64,000 nt of DNA, taken from NCBI RefSeq assembly GCF_011075055.1, contig NC_058141.1, forward strand, positions 1,054,001 through 1,118,000, in the 5' to 3' direction. The notes under the pieces are model-generated. The model worked only from the letters and a program-made list of their open reading frames with translations. It was not told where the DNA came from and did not search any database. This DNA comes from Mangifera indica. Taxonomy: Eukaryota > Streptophyta > Magnoliopsida > Sapindales > Anacardiaceae. Shown piece after piece: positions 36,745 to 48,118 of this stretch (positions are counted from its first letter, which is position 1; each line of letters opens with the position of its first letter). A program made the translations under genes and the position numbers.

Positions 36745-37268
36745 AATCTCTAAGTACCCAAGCTGGCAGAGGCTAAGGCTAGAAAGGTTTAGGAAAGTCT
36801 TCAATCACCTCACCGGAATGATCCTTAAGGTTGAAAGTCTAAACATCTGATTCATGCAGTACAACTTTGAAATAAACATAGTTCCCTTTACACCAAGAGA
36901 ACTCTTCAGCTTCTTCGACCCACAAAGAACACTCCATCCTTCAATCCATCCGTCACTTCAATCCATTGGCATTTCTCTTATACTTGAACACCAAAAACTT
37001 TTCATCTGAAACATACCAGACAATCATTAGCAAATCATTTGAAGACTCTAACAAATATATACAAAACAATTCTTCCGAATCTACTAGGTACGCAACCTCC
37101 ACAACATCCAAAGATTTAGAATCTACAGTTATAATAAAGCAGCGTAAGTAATAGTATAGAACTTGTGATAGCCATAAACAATATCAACAAGGTACTCAGG
37201 AAGCTCAATCTCAGCAGTGTCTATATCAGTCCACTTCTTGTCTATATTTCTCCATACACTTCGTTGGC
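36745..37268 (-). pseudogene. F-box pseudogene fragment (C-terminal half)
   Basis: Collinear with 23424-23970 of the intact F-box gene over more than 500 bp, e.g. AATCCATCCGTCACTT, CAAATCATTTGAAGACTCTA and ATCAGTCCACTTCTTGTCTA. It covers roughly the last half of the protein, with indels and stops and no F-box. It ends abruptly at TTCGTTGGCCGCGC, where foldback-type DNA begins. Confidence 0.92.
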
Positions 37269-37319
37269 CGCGCAAACTCCAGGAGGACTTGGTTGCTATT
37301 GCAACCTAATTGCTACTTG

Positions 37320-38182
37320 GCCAAAGGGTTATTTGCCACTCAAGTTTTAATGTAAAAGATAAAATATACATTTGCGGGTTTCAAAAACCCAAAACTCACA
37401 CAAGGGCTAGCTTTTATTAAAAACAAAGGTAAAATTGTCACTTTACTGTTAAACCTTAAAACTCTACAAAATTTATATTATTCCCCTCCCCCTCCCCCCC
37501 TCCTTCCCTCCCTCCCTCCCTCCCTTCTACCTTCAAGTTTAGAAAACTAATAATTTTCTCATTCCCGTTAGGATTAAATTTTCAAAAATTCACTTTTTCC
37601 CTTAAAGTTTCAAAACCTTGCTTCCATTTTCCCACAACCAACTCTAGCCAAGCCATCTTCTTCCTCAACGGCAATGATGGCTTAGAGGCTCCTCACTCAT
37701 GCAATCCGGTGACCTTTGGCAATTGGGATGGCTAGCTTCTTCTCCAGAAAACAAATAAAACCCAAACGAATCGTCTTCGTCGTCGTCCAGACAGAGATGA
37801 TTTATCTTCATTGTTGTCTGGCTCTATTTGACAATGAAAGATTCATCGTCCAAACGATCCCTTCATCGTCCCAGCTGCCAAGGAAAAGCCTCAAAGCCAT
37901 TGTCGCCATTGAGGAAGAAAATTGGTTAGCCAAAGCCGATCACTAGAAAATAAAAGCAAGGTTTTGAAACCCTAGGGGGAAATTGAATTTTTTAAAACTT
38001 AATCCTAAGAGAAAATAATTAGTTTTATAAATTAACGGGAGAAATGATATAAATTTTGCAGGGTTTTATGGTTGTTGTAAAAAGATGATTTTACCTTTGT
38101 CTCTAACAAAAAATTTTAACAGAAATTAATTTATGGGTGAGTGTTTGAGTCAGTATATGAGGGTGAGAATGATAATCGTGAG
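37320..38182. repeat. Long foldback element, GGCCAAAAG family
   Basis: Begins GGCCAAAGGGTTATTTGCCACTC. The right arm ends TATGAGGGTGAGAATGATAATC. The arms hold ATTTTAACAGAAATTAATTTATGG and related sequence. The centre has CCCTCCCTCCCTCCC and a 76-codon ATG frame (37716-37946) with no family signature. It is longer than its relatives. Confidence 0.6.
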
Positions 38183-38189
38183 ACTTGTT

Positions 38190-38465
38190 GGGCCTCAATG
38201 ACTGTTTGAATGAAAAGTAGGATTTGAAGTGATTTTGTGCCAGGGACAGAATTGTAATTGTGTCAATTTACTCTATAAGCTTGGCAAATGTTTGTAATGA
38301 TACAGTTTTTCATTTTTAATAAAAATACGCATATAGAGTAATCCTTTTCCTCTTTGTTTCTTTCATTTTCTCAGAGAGTTAGTCAACCAGGGCTTCATTT
38401 TCTTTTACTTTCTTTCGTTTCTGTTTCGTTTTTTTGCTAATCAAACACATATTAACATGGTATCA
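38190..38465 (+). mobile_element. Copia LTR 3' part and tRNA-Met primer binding site
   Basis: An LTR-like tail with AATAAAAATACG as possible poly-A signal ends ATTAACA at 38457. It is directly followed by TGGTATCA (38458-38465), the primer-binding site complementary to initiator tRNA-Met that follows the 5' LTR of most plant copia elements. Confidence 0.65.
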
Positions 38466-38859
38466 AAACATAAACCAAATGTTGGGTCTAACAGTTTAAG
38501 TGATTGCACTTGAATAGAGATGTTGGAGAGTAAAATTTCACATATAATAAATATAATATAAGTGAGTAATATATATAAGTATGCAGATTGAACTTTAACA
38601 CAAGTTAATTAATTTTATATAATATAAATTTTAATTTTTACATTTATAGACCCAAATATTTATGACAGTTTCAGTTTTTTAAATTTTATAAATATATATT
38701 TGTCTTGATATTAAAAGTTTGGTGAGAAATTGTCTTTTGGCCTTGCTACTTAGTTGACATCAGATGCAGTAGGCCTCGTACTTATTTGCTACTTTTTCTG
38801 CCATATGTGAAGTTTCAAAAGTTGGAACTGACGAATGGCTTGAGGATGCTTCATGGGGT

Positions 38860-40350
38860 AAATATTATAGTCCAAGGCTTTGATGCGAGATGCTAGTGAG
38901 ATGAGAAGGTTCAAACTAAGTTGAACAACGACATTAAATCAAGTAGCTTAGCTTTCATATCAAATAATATTACTCACTTTTTTTTAACTTGCTTTTTTTG
39001 AATGAAGAATTTTTACTTACGTCAGGATTATTTTAATTTTTTGTATTATATTTATTAAATTTTTATTGTAGCTTGAGCTTAAGCTTTTCATAAACTCAAC
39101 AAGTCTACCTTGAGCCTAGTAATACTCAATTCAACTTTGCCCCATTGCAACCTTAATCTGCAATGTGAATTTAGTATATAATAATTTTATAGTATGAAGG
39201 TACATATAAATACTATAGTTCAATGAACTTGAAACATATAAACACATATTTTTTTGTGATTGCAAAAGAAGAATTGTTAACAAGACAAATCTCGGTGAGA
39301 GATGCTAATGAAATAAGATGGTTCAAATTGAGCCAAATAACAATATGAAGTCGAGCAATTTCAATCGAATCTACATCTACATCTATTGGCTTTCATATGA
39401 AACTAGACAAGTTAATGAGATTGGGTCTGCATGCCATGCAAGTCATGTTGGGGGGCTTTGAGACAAGCTTACCCACAAAAGATTAATTAAAATTAAAAAA
39501 ATTAAAATATTAGCAAGTAGTAGACTAACCAATAAAATCACATGGACTAATCAGTTAAGAGTGCATCAATTACTAGGTATGGGCTTGACACAGTCCCTTA
39601 ACGCAATAGGTCATACCAGAGCCAACATGATTTAACTCAATACGACCCATCATTATTTCTATATAAAACAATATTTATTAACTTTTTTAAACTAATAGTC
39701 CTTGGGGGTCAGAATTACTTTTTTTTTTTTTTTTATTTTAGTTCAAGCTCAATCTTTGCATTGACCTTACAGTTACTCGGTTCAACTTTACTTCATTACA
39801 ACCTTAAGTTGCAATAAGAATTCAGTATATAATATTTAATATAAATATTATAGTCCAATAAACTTGAGACATATGAACACAGATTTTTTCGTGATTGGAA
39901 AAGAAGAATTGTTACCAAGGTGAACTTTGGTGTAGGATGCTAGTCAGGTGAAAGGGTTCAAATTGAGTTTAACAATAATATGAAGTCGAACAGTTTCAAT
40001 CGAATCCGTGTTTACTTTTATTAGCTTTCTTATAAAATAATATTATTTACCATTTTTATAACGAAGAATATTTATGTTAGTTAGGATTTCTTTAATTTCT
40101 TGTATTATATTTATTAAATTTTTTTATAGTTTAAGCTTAAGTTTTGTATAAACTCGACGAACATAAATTTTTTTGTGATTATAGAAAAAAAATTATTAGC
40201 TAAACAATCTCTAAGGCGGGATGCTAGTGAGACAAGAGGGTTCAAACTGAGTTGAATAGCAATTTGAACTCAAACAACTCTGATCGAATCCACACCAACT
40301 TCCATTAGCATTCATATAGAACAATATTACTCACTTATTTTAGCAGAGAT
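38860..40350 (+). repeat. Four spaced copies of a repeat with GATGCTAGTGAGA
   Basis: Copies at about 38870, 39290, 39915 and 40210 share (G/A)GATGCTA(G/A)T(G/C)A(G/A), then GGTTCAAA(C/T)TGAGTT, AACAATA-GAAGTCGA, TCAATCGAATCC and TAGCTTTCATAT. A more diverged copy lies near 19650-19740. They may be fragments of a larger dispersed repeat; no protein domain is seen. Confidence 0.65.
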
Positions 40351-40639
40351 CATTATTTTAGTTATATTACCTTCTCTGAGTCCATTAATTGATGGGTGGC
40401 TTAGCTAAACTATACAACGAATTTTTTTGTTCAAAGAAAGTTTATAAAGCAGATATTTTTCAATGCACTAACAAAAAGACCAAAATTTTACTTAACCTAT
40501 TCGAGTCTAATTTTGAAGTGTCTACAGTGAGTTTCAAAACTATACTCTATATTGTTTGTTTAAACCTATACCCTTTATATTGTTTGGGTGCCCCATCTTT
40601 GCCACTACAATATTGAGACTTTAAATTTATAATAAAATT

Positions 40640-40800
40640 ATATGTACAAATAATATATACAATTTTATACACAAATAATAATATATTATCATATAATTAG
40701 ACATTATTTTATTTTTAATTTAAAACTATCCAATCATATAATAATATATTATTATTTGTATATAAGATTGTGTATATTATTGATGCGCATAATACTACCC
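40640..40800. repeat. Small palindromic MITE
   Basis: Inverted arms ATATACAATTTTATACACAAAT and ATTTGTATATAAGATTGTGTAT flank the family core AACTATCCAATCATATAATAAT. Confidence 0.7.
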
Positions 40801-41019
40801 TTAAATTTAAGGGTCAAGAGTTCACTTATATTTAAGATATTTACGTATCCAATGCTTACAAACTGAAACGTTACAAGTGTTGTAGACATTGTTGGATTTG
40901 TGGATTCATCTTACCTTATCAGAGTTCGATTACCTTCTCATCGTGATCCAATCATTCAATCATAATGGTTTCAACTTACATATCATTGACATTTAAATTG
41001 ATACTCATTACACAGTTTT

Positions 41020-42440
41020 TTCGGAAGAGTAAATATATTAAGATAAATCATTTTCAAATCTCAACTTCATATTTCTACAAATAGACTTAAGTGTATACCC
41101 TAGCACCTTCTAATATGTTTGTATTGATTAGGCCCTAGTTCAATTGAAACCTGTAGGCAACAACGGCTCCAAGTTACAATCCAATGGTTTTAGTCATTTG
41201 TTGTATTAAATTGCTGCTCAACCAAAAATTTCCTGTCAGTTTTGCATGTGAAACACTGATTTATGACATAGAAACCAGAAAATATGATATCAATGGTGAA
41301 AATGCATGAAATCATGAAAAAAGCGCAACAAATGATGAAATCAATGTAGAGAGAAGATGAAATGATGATTTCCTCGATAGCAATAGTTGAGGTCGATGAA
41401 GAGAAAAACTAGAGTAGACTAGTGTAACTAGGGTTTTTCGACTTAGTTTTTACTCGCTTGGGGAAAATTTTCCTTTGTTCTTATACAAACTAAAAACAAG
41501 AAGAATCACCTTAAATACATATCAATTTCACCCCTAAACAAAACAAAATATATAACACCTCTCTTTTAAGAGTTTACCAGTCCAACCATTGATCAACTAA
41601 ATCGATTATCAATTAACTTAGATCGACCCTTCATCAAGTTAATGTACAATCTGAATATGAAAATCTTGATGAAGACAATTAAAGAAACAAATTGAGGTTT
41701 CATCCAGAGTTCTTCACAAGCAAGCAAATTCAACACAAGAATTTAACCTAAAGGATCTAGAGCAATGTTATGCATACCCATTTTTTAGTATATAAATTAT
41801 ATGTTATTATATGATTAGATGTTACTTTATTCTTAATTTAAAATTATCCAATCAACATGTGCTACTAGAAAGTGTCACCAATTAAAAGCTATCTTAGCAA
41901 ACAAATTGGCAGAGGGGGAGAAAGACTCATTTAGCAGGCAAATGTTTTGGAATGTCCCCACTGTAACAAAGTTTAACAGATAATAAACTTGTTTAACAGA
42001 CAAGTTACAGCAAAGGCATAAGCCCGCATCGTTCCCTACAAACTTCAATTACACATGCTTCATAAGGATTCAGTCTTACAGCTACCTTCAACAATTGTAA
42101 TGGTGGAAAAGTGGATTTTAATTGAATCTGTTGGCTTTAGAGTCCATCTCAGTCACACCTGGATTTCTTTGAAACCTTTGATTATTGAAAAAAATCAACA
42201 ATGCTCAAGATAAAGGATGTCTCAACAATATCCACAAGATTTGGTGAGCAGTGACAACTCTTATGATCTTATCTCACAAGTCCAGTCACCGTGAAGAAAA
42301 TTACAAACAAACTAGCATCCAATAAAGAACTCAATTTGGTCATGCAAAATCTTTCCAAATATTGAGAAGGCAGCTTTACACATAAAAGTACTTACCAACA
42401 AATCTAGGGATTTTCTCAGACTCTCTTTCATAAAAGACCC
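41020..42440 (-). repeat. Second copy of the F-box downstream flank
   Basis: Patchy collinear match to 22480-23390 (see that entry), interrupted by about 0.7 kb of unrelated DNA at 41290-41990. A small-MITE fragment lies at 41790-41850. At 42420-42470 the minus strand reads MNPFWVFYERES, which faintly recalls the F-box protein end (NPFWPPPPWVF). That last point is weak. Confidence 0.65.
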
Positions 42441-42449
42441 AGAAAGGAT

Positions 42450-43298
42450 TCATCACCACTGGTTTGGTAGAAGATTAAGATAAAGAATGTGAGGTTACAA
42501 GGCAAAACAATTTTCACACGCAATGTCATTGAAATTGCAATCAGACTGATAGGTAAAAACCTAATAACAATGACTTCTGGCTTCAGGGTAATTGCTAAAT
42601 AAATGATATACAATCTCTTTGGCATTATATTTCAAGGTTTAACATCGAAGTAACATTAATTAAATGAAAAAATATAAAGAAAGGAGTTGTTTCTCTGATA
42701 GTCAGGAACACTCAGGGAACCTAAAACAAGCAATTTCACTCTGCTTGCCAAGAACACTCGAGGAACCTTCACCTTCCAAATCCAAACCCAGTTGCACCAC
42801 CACAATAAACACTTGCTTGATAAACTGCCATCATGCTACCCACAATTGAGAAAAAAGGAAAAAAAAAAACTATGCATAAAGAACAGATTTGGAGCCACAG
42901 TTTGATAATGACGATGACATATTGTCAACAAATTAGTTGCATATTCCAGATTTGTCAAGCTATCAATCACAAGACAAGAAACATGCAACCCATAATAATA
43001 ATAAAGAGAATAATACCAAGTATAGAAATCTGACCCAGTCAAATTCAAAGCATTAATTAGTAGCAAAGACAGCTGAAATACATGTATTTTCTTCTTTGTC
43101 TTTTTTTTCTTTTATTTCTATCACTCAGTTGTCCCCAAAATCACCTAAAATCTCCTAATCCCTATCAAAATGTGAGGATACATTAATCAATTAGCTCTAA
43201 TTAAATGAACCTAAAAATCCCTCTCTGAGACTACAACATAAAAACGGTAAACAAATAGTTAAGCCTTCAAATAAATAAAACTAAAATACCCTTCAGTT
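42450..43298. other. RPI 3' flank
   Basis: Downstream DNA of the ribose-5-phosphate isomerase gene, including its 3' UTR (just below 43299). The small open frames at 42664 and 42836 have no family features. Confidence 0.5.
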
Positions 43299-44099
43299 TC
43301 ATTGTTTATGCTTGATTGTAACCCCAAGCTCCCCAGCAACAATCACTGTAGTAGCCATATCAAGAAACATACCATGCTCAACAACACCAGCAAGCCTCAA
43401 AATTGCATCACTAGCCACCTTCAAATCCCCAATATCTTTCTTGAAATACAAATCAACAATGTAGTTTCCATTATCAGTAACAAAAGGTTGGTTTTTTTCT
43501 AAGCAAGTTCTCAACTTTGCCGCACACCCATAATCCTCAAACAACTTCTGCAGCCGTTTTGCCGTAAATTTCCAACAAAATGGCACCACTTCAACCGGCA
43601 TAGCCAGTCCACTTCCACCCAAATGGCTCACCAATTTCGACTCATCAACAATCACCACAAACTTCTTACACACACTCTCCACCATTTTCTCCCGCAACAA
43701 AGACCCGCCTCGCCCTTTCACCAAATTCAAAAAGGGGTCAACTTCATCCGCCCCGTCGATGGCTAAATCGAGAACCGGGTACGAATCAAGATCCGACAAA
43801 GGAATCCCCAACGACACGGCCTGTTCGTGCGTCTTCTCCGAAGTGGGTATTCCTACAATGTTCTTAAGCTTCCCCTGGTGCAACAACTCGGCGATTCTAT
43901 CCACAGCATGCTTTGCGGTGGACCCAGTTCCGAGTCCGATAACCATACCCGATTCGACGAACTCGACGGCTTTGTAAGCAGCGATTTTTTTTAGCTCGTC
44001 TTGGGTTAAAATAACGGGAGTAGGAGATAAAGAGGATAAAGAGGACTCCATGGAAGCGGGTTTTTCAGCGGGAATCAAATGAGGGTAAGCAATGGCCAT
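43299..44099 (-). CDS. RPI: Ribose-5-phosphate isomerase A, cytosolic type
   Basis: An intronless 266-aa protein that interconverts ribose 5-phosphate and ribulose 5-phosphate in the pentose-phosphate pathway. RpiA motifs are all present: phosphate-binding GLGTGST at 55-61, DGADEVD at 115-121 with the catalytic-site Asp residues, KGRGG at 128-132, LREK with the expected catalytic Glu at 137, and the C-terminal EHGMFLDMAT. The N-terminus is a short Ser/Pro-rich extension, not a plastid transit peptide, as in Arabidopsis RPI1/RSW10 and RPI2. The start is the ATG at 44097-44099 (MAIAYPHLIPAEKP); a second possible Met is residue 17. A TATA box lies about 155 bp upstream. It sits about 4 kb from PILS2 in the same orientation, as recalled for Arabidopsis chromosome 1. 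Confidence 0.96.
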   Translation of the reverse strand: MAIAYPHLIPAEKPASMESSLSSLSPTPVILTQDELKKIAAYKAVEFVESGMVIGLGTGSTAKHAVDRIAELLHQGKLKNIVGIPTSEKTHEQAVSLGIPLSDLDSYPVLDLAIDGADEVDPFLNLVKGRGGSLLREKMVESVCKKFVVIVDESKLVSHLGGSGLAMPVEVVPFCWKFTAKRLQKLFEDYGCAAKLRTCLEKNQPFVTDNGNYIVDLYFKKDIGDLKVASDAILRLAGVVEHGMFLDMATTVIVAGELGVTIKHKQ

Positions 44100-44252
44100 G
44101 GTGAAAATTTAAATATATCGAAGAAAAACGAAGAGGGTATAAATAAAAGGATTTAAAGGTTATGGATTAAAAGGGAACAGGAATGAGAAGCCTGGAAAGA
44201 TTGTACTAGGCGGCGAGGCGGGTGTCGAGGAGAAGACGTGCGGAGATTTGTG

Positions 44253-44260
44253 TATTTATA
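44253..44260 (-). promoter_or_regulatory. TATA box of the RPI gene
   Basis: Minus-strand TATAAATA. Transcription starting about 30 bp below would give a leader of about 120 nt before the RPI ATG. Confidence 0.6.
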
Positions 44261-44715
44261 AGTGGCGGAGGAAGAAGATAAGCCAAAACGACAGGGTTTT
44301 GGGTTCGTTTATTGGTTCAAAGTTCAAAGTTCAAATATTTTGGAAGTTGGAATGCATGAAAATTTTAATATTAGTTTAAGTGAATAATCACCTTCTGGAA
44401 TGAAATTTTTAATTATATTTGTATTATTTTTATTTGCTAAATTTAATAATAATTCTATTTATGTATAATTTAGTTGGACAAATGTATATATATCTTTAAA
44501 TAAATTAAAGAATTAAAAAATATTGTAATAAAAAAAATTCAAAACAACTTATTTACACGTAACCGGATGATGTTGATGTTGATGTTGGTGTTGCATGGAC
44601 CATGCATGCACTCATCATCCCCACCAATATTACCCAACTCTTCTGATTAATCCCACCGGGCCAGTTAAGCAAGGGTCAAAGGTAATCATAATTTCCACTT
44701 GAAAATTTATTTTAG

Positions 44716-45390
44716 AGGTGAAGGACTACTCCTCACCCAAGTTTTACATGATTTTAAAAATATATTTACAGTAATTAAAAAATCTAAATATCTATTTATA
44801 AACTAATTTTTGTTAAAAGTTTTTGTTAAAGTGAAAGGTAAAATCGTTATTTTCTCCTAAATCACAAAACCCTAAAAATTTGTAACATTTTCCCCTAAGA
44901 TTAAGTTTTGAAAAGTAATATTTTTTTCCTTTCAAATTTCTTGACAAATGATGACCACCCTCTCTCTCTCGGTGATAGCTCTCTCTCTTACTCCTTCTCT
45001 CTGCCTGAAACCTCTCCCTCTAGTTGGATTTCAAAATCAGACAAAAGGTTTCATTTGAATTCTTTGAATCCAACTGGAAGAGAGGGATTTGGATGGAGAG
45101 AAAACACCAAAAGTAGAGCCATCATTGAAAGGGAGAGAGTGACCGTCATTTATCAAGAAATTTGAAATAGAGAAAAATTTTACTTTTTAAAACTTAATTC
45201 TAAAGGGAAAATGTTAGTTTTTCAAATTAATCAGAAAATTGTTATAAATTTTTAAGATTTAAGAGAAAAATAACGATTTTTTTTTTCTAAAATAAAATTT
45301 TAACAAATTAGATATTTAAGTTTTTTAACCCTAAGAATATGTTTTTAAGATTAAAGTAAATTTTGGGTGAAGAACAGACTTTTGCCCTTA
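44716..45390. repeat. Foldback MITE, GGCCAAAAG family (diverged)
   Basis: The left arm CTCCTCACCCAAGTTTTACATG and right arm TTTTGGGTGAAGAACAGACTTTTGCC are inverted relatives. A central CTCTCTCTCTCGGTGATAGC block and the 85-codon frame over it are not conserved among copies. Confidence 0.6.
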
Positions 45391-45399
45391 TTTTAATGA

Positions 45400-48118
45400 A
45401 AAGATAATATGAAACTTCCTTCCACTTGCCATTTTTTTTTATATCTTTAACATCACTGACCAGGAAGTTACCTAATTTCACTTTATGTACACTAGCATTG
45501 CCTTTTTTTATTATTCTTTAACATCACTGCCAGAAAGTTACCAATTTCCTTTATGTACACTTGCATAGCCAAAATTAGAGATACCTTCAAATTAAATGGA
45601 TTCAAATTAAATTTATGTTTAACTTGAATAAGTTAGATTCAAATTGAAGTTTTAGCACAACTCAAATTTAAGGGCTTGTGAGTATCACCACACCACACCA
45701 TAACTCTTCTTCTTTGATAATTCTTATTTTTTTTATGATTTTTTTTTCTTGACATCACTGTTTATCATTCAAGTCAAGTCAAATTAACCCTCGTCTGGAC
45801 TCAACTCAAATACGCTTGGTCCAAAGAATATTATTTTTCATATCTTGAAGGTTGTAGGATTTGAAAAGGGCTTAAAGTGTAAGTGAGACTACATGGGAAA
45901 TATTTCAAATTAATACACACACTAATTGTGTTTACAATAACTAATTATTGAAGTTTCGAATACTCAGATAATATATCAGAATGAATTATTTTAAATTAAA
46001 AATAAAATAATAATGTTCCTTTTATAATTTGCAAATAATAATAATAAAAAATATTAAAAATTGGTTTAAGATTTTTTTTTTTATTCAAAGTATAATGGTA
46101 AAACATTTTGATTTCAGACAAACCTGTAAAATGGGTTTGACTTTGAAGGTTAAACCCCTGAAGTGGTTTAGAATACATTCAAATTTGGAATTTTAATTTA
46201 CAGACATTTTGAATTGAATCTAAAAGAGCAATTCGAGGATTGAGATATGAATCAAATCGAATCTGAACATCTATTGGCTCAAGTTTAACTTGATTGACAA
46301 ATAGTTTAGTTCGAGTTTATCTAATCAAAGTTAAAAACAACTCAAATTTATAGCTCAAATTATTTATTCGAATTCATGATTTGGTTCAATTTGAATTCAT
46401 AGTTTAAATTTATGACTCAGATTTGTAGCTCGAGTTCGTAATTTATTAACAAAACGACGTTGTTTTACTTAAATACTATATAAAATCACCGATTCGAGTT
46501 ATGAATTTAAGTAAAACTGACTCAGAGATTCGAATCACTAATTCAAACTATGAATTTGAATTGATTCAAACCACCAATTCAAATTGAATCAAACCACAAA
46601 TTTGAACTATCTATTTGAGTTATGAATTTGAGATAAACTAAGTTGAATATCTTTTAACAAAATTTCACTTATTTTGAGAAATACGTTGAATCATTTAGCT
46701 TGGATTTGGCTCAATTTTGAATAAAATGAATTCAAGTCAAGCCAACTTTTAAGACTGAGTCGGCTCGGTTAAGATCCACCCTTATAAAAGAGTTAGTATG
46801 GGATCAACAAATTAAACTTCAACTGAATTTAAAACAATCTAACTGTAGATTCGATTTAAGTCCCTTTGAATTCAAATATTTAAATCAATTAGAACTTATA
46901 CTCATTTTATGATAACAAGATCAATCATTGGATCAAGTTCAGTTCGTTTGATTTGAATTAAAATTCAAACTCCATCAATTTGATAAAATTCAACCCTTAA
47001 AATTAAATAAGGGTATTATTATTAGAGGATATTTACCATTTTAAACTAGGAAAAGAAAAAACGAAAGAAGTTATATTTTTGTCAATAAACAAACACTTTT
47101 TTCATAATTATAAATATTTTAATTGAATTGATAAAGAACAATATAAAGTGGTGAACAAGAGATAAAATAATTTTATTTATCTATTATTAAAATTTTACTC
47201 TGTAAATTAGCCCATGATTTACACATGCTTTGAACTTGTGAACCGCCTTGACCAAGAATAATTTTTATTTTGATGGTCAACAATTTTATGGAAATTAATA
47301 ATTCAACTTAAATTCTGGTTTTTACTTTTAATATTTCAACATTTTTTTAAAAGAAAGTTATTCAAGGCCAAGGTCCATTCATCTAAATTTGATTTACTTT
47401 CAATGAAATTATGAAGGACAAGGGTTTCATTTAATGTAAGTAGGGCTGAATTGGCATTGAGCCAATATCAAATAACGGTCAATTTGTGTTCAGTTTGAAT
47501 TTAATATGACTAGTTTGAGTTCGATTCGTTTGAATTGATAATAATAACACTAAAGAAGAAGAGTCGTCCACGGATAAGAAGAAAAAGAAGTATTAGCAAA
47601 AGCTTTAGTGTAACAACACCAAGGCAACAATTTCAAGTTAAGGTGTACTAATTGATCTTTCTTCAGATCAACCTCGTCTCAAATTTAGAATGTCCACCTC
47701 GAGCTTGATTTGTTTGAACTGGTAAACAGTAAAATTGATAAATGCAAAGAATAAACCAAAAAGAAAAAAAAATAATTGGCGGGACAAGCTCTAGTACAAC
47801 GACACCGGTAAAATGTCAATCTTAAGCTCAATGAACTGATCCTTTTTCAACTCAAGATTGCCTTATACGAGCCAAACATTTTCTCTACTTTTCTTGGTAG
47901 CCAAACACCTTCTAAGAACTCATAAAGAATAAGAAGATCAATGTCATAAAATAAGCATCATTTACTTCAATCAGCAATACACAGTACAACATGCTAGAAA
48001 ACATGTTTACCTCATTAAATAGAGATGCTTCAATGGACGAGTTGAAAGCAAGATTATGGAGGCATTTACATGTTAAGCAATCAGTAATTGCCCGAATCAG
48101 AGAGACATAGAGCAAACC
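45400..48118. other. Repeat-rich intergenic DNA between RPI and PILS2
   Basis: About 45420-45560 has a short tandem duplication (TTTAACATCACTG...AAGTTACC, twice). About 46190-46790 is a diverged element of the GAGCTCGAG class ending AAGATCCACCCTTA, with AACAAAACGACGTTGTTTTACTTAA inside. From 46990 to 47880 there is nothing clear. 47880-48118 is probably the 3' UTR of PILS2. Confidence 0.5.

Noticed and set aside
37716..37946. 76-codon ATG frame in the foldback element
   Set aside because: It lies in the non-conserved centre of a foldback element and other copies do not keep it.
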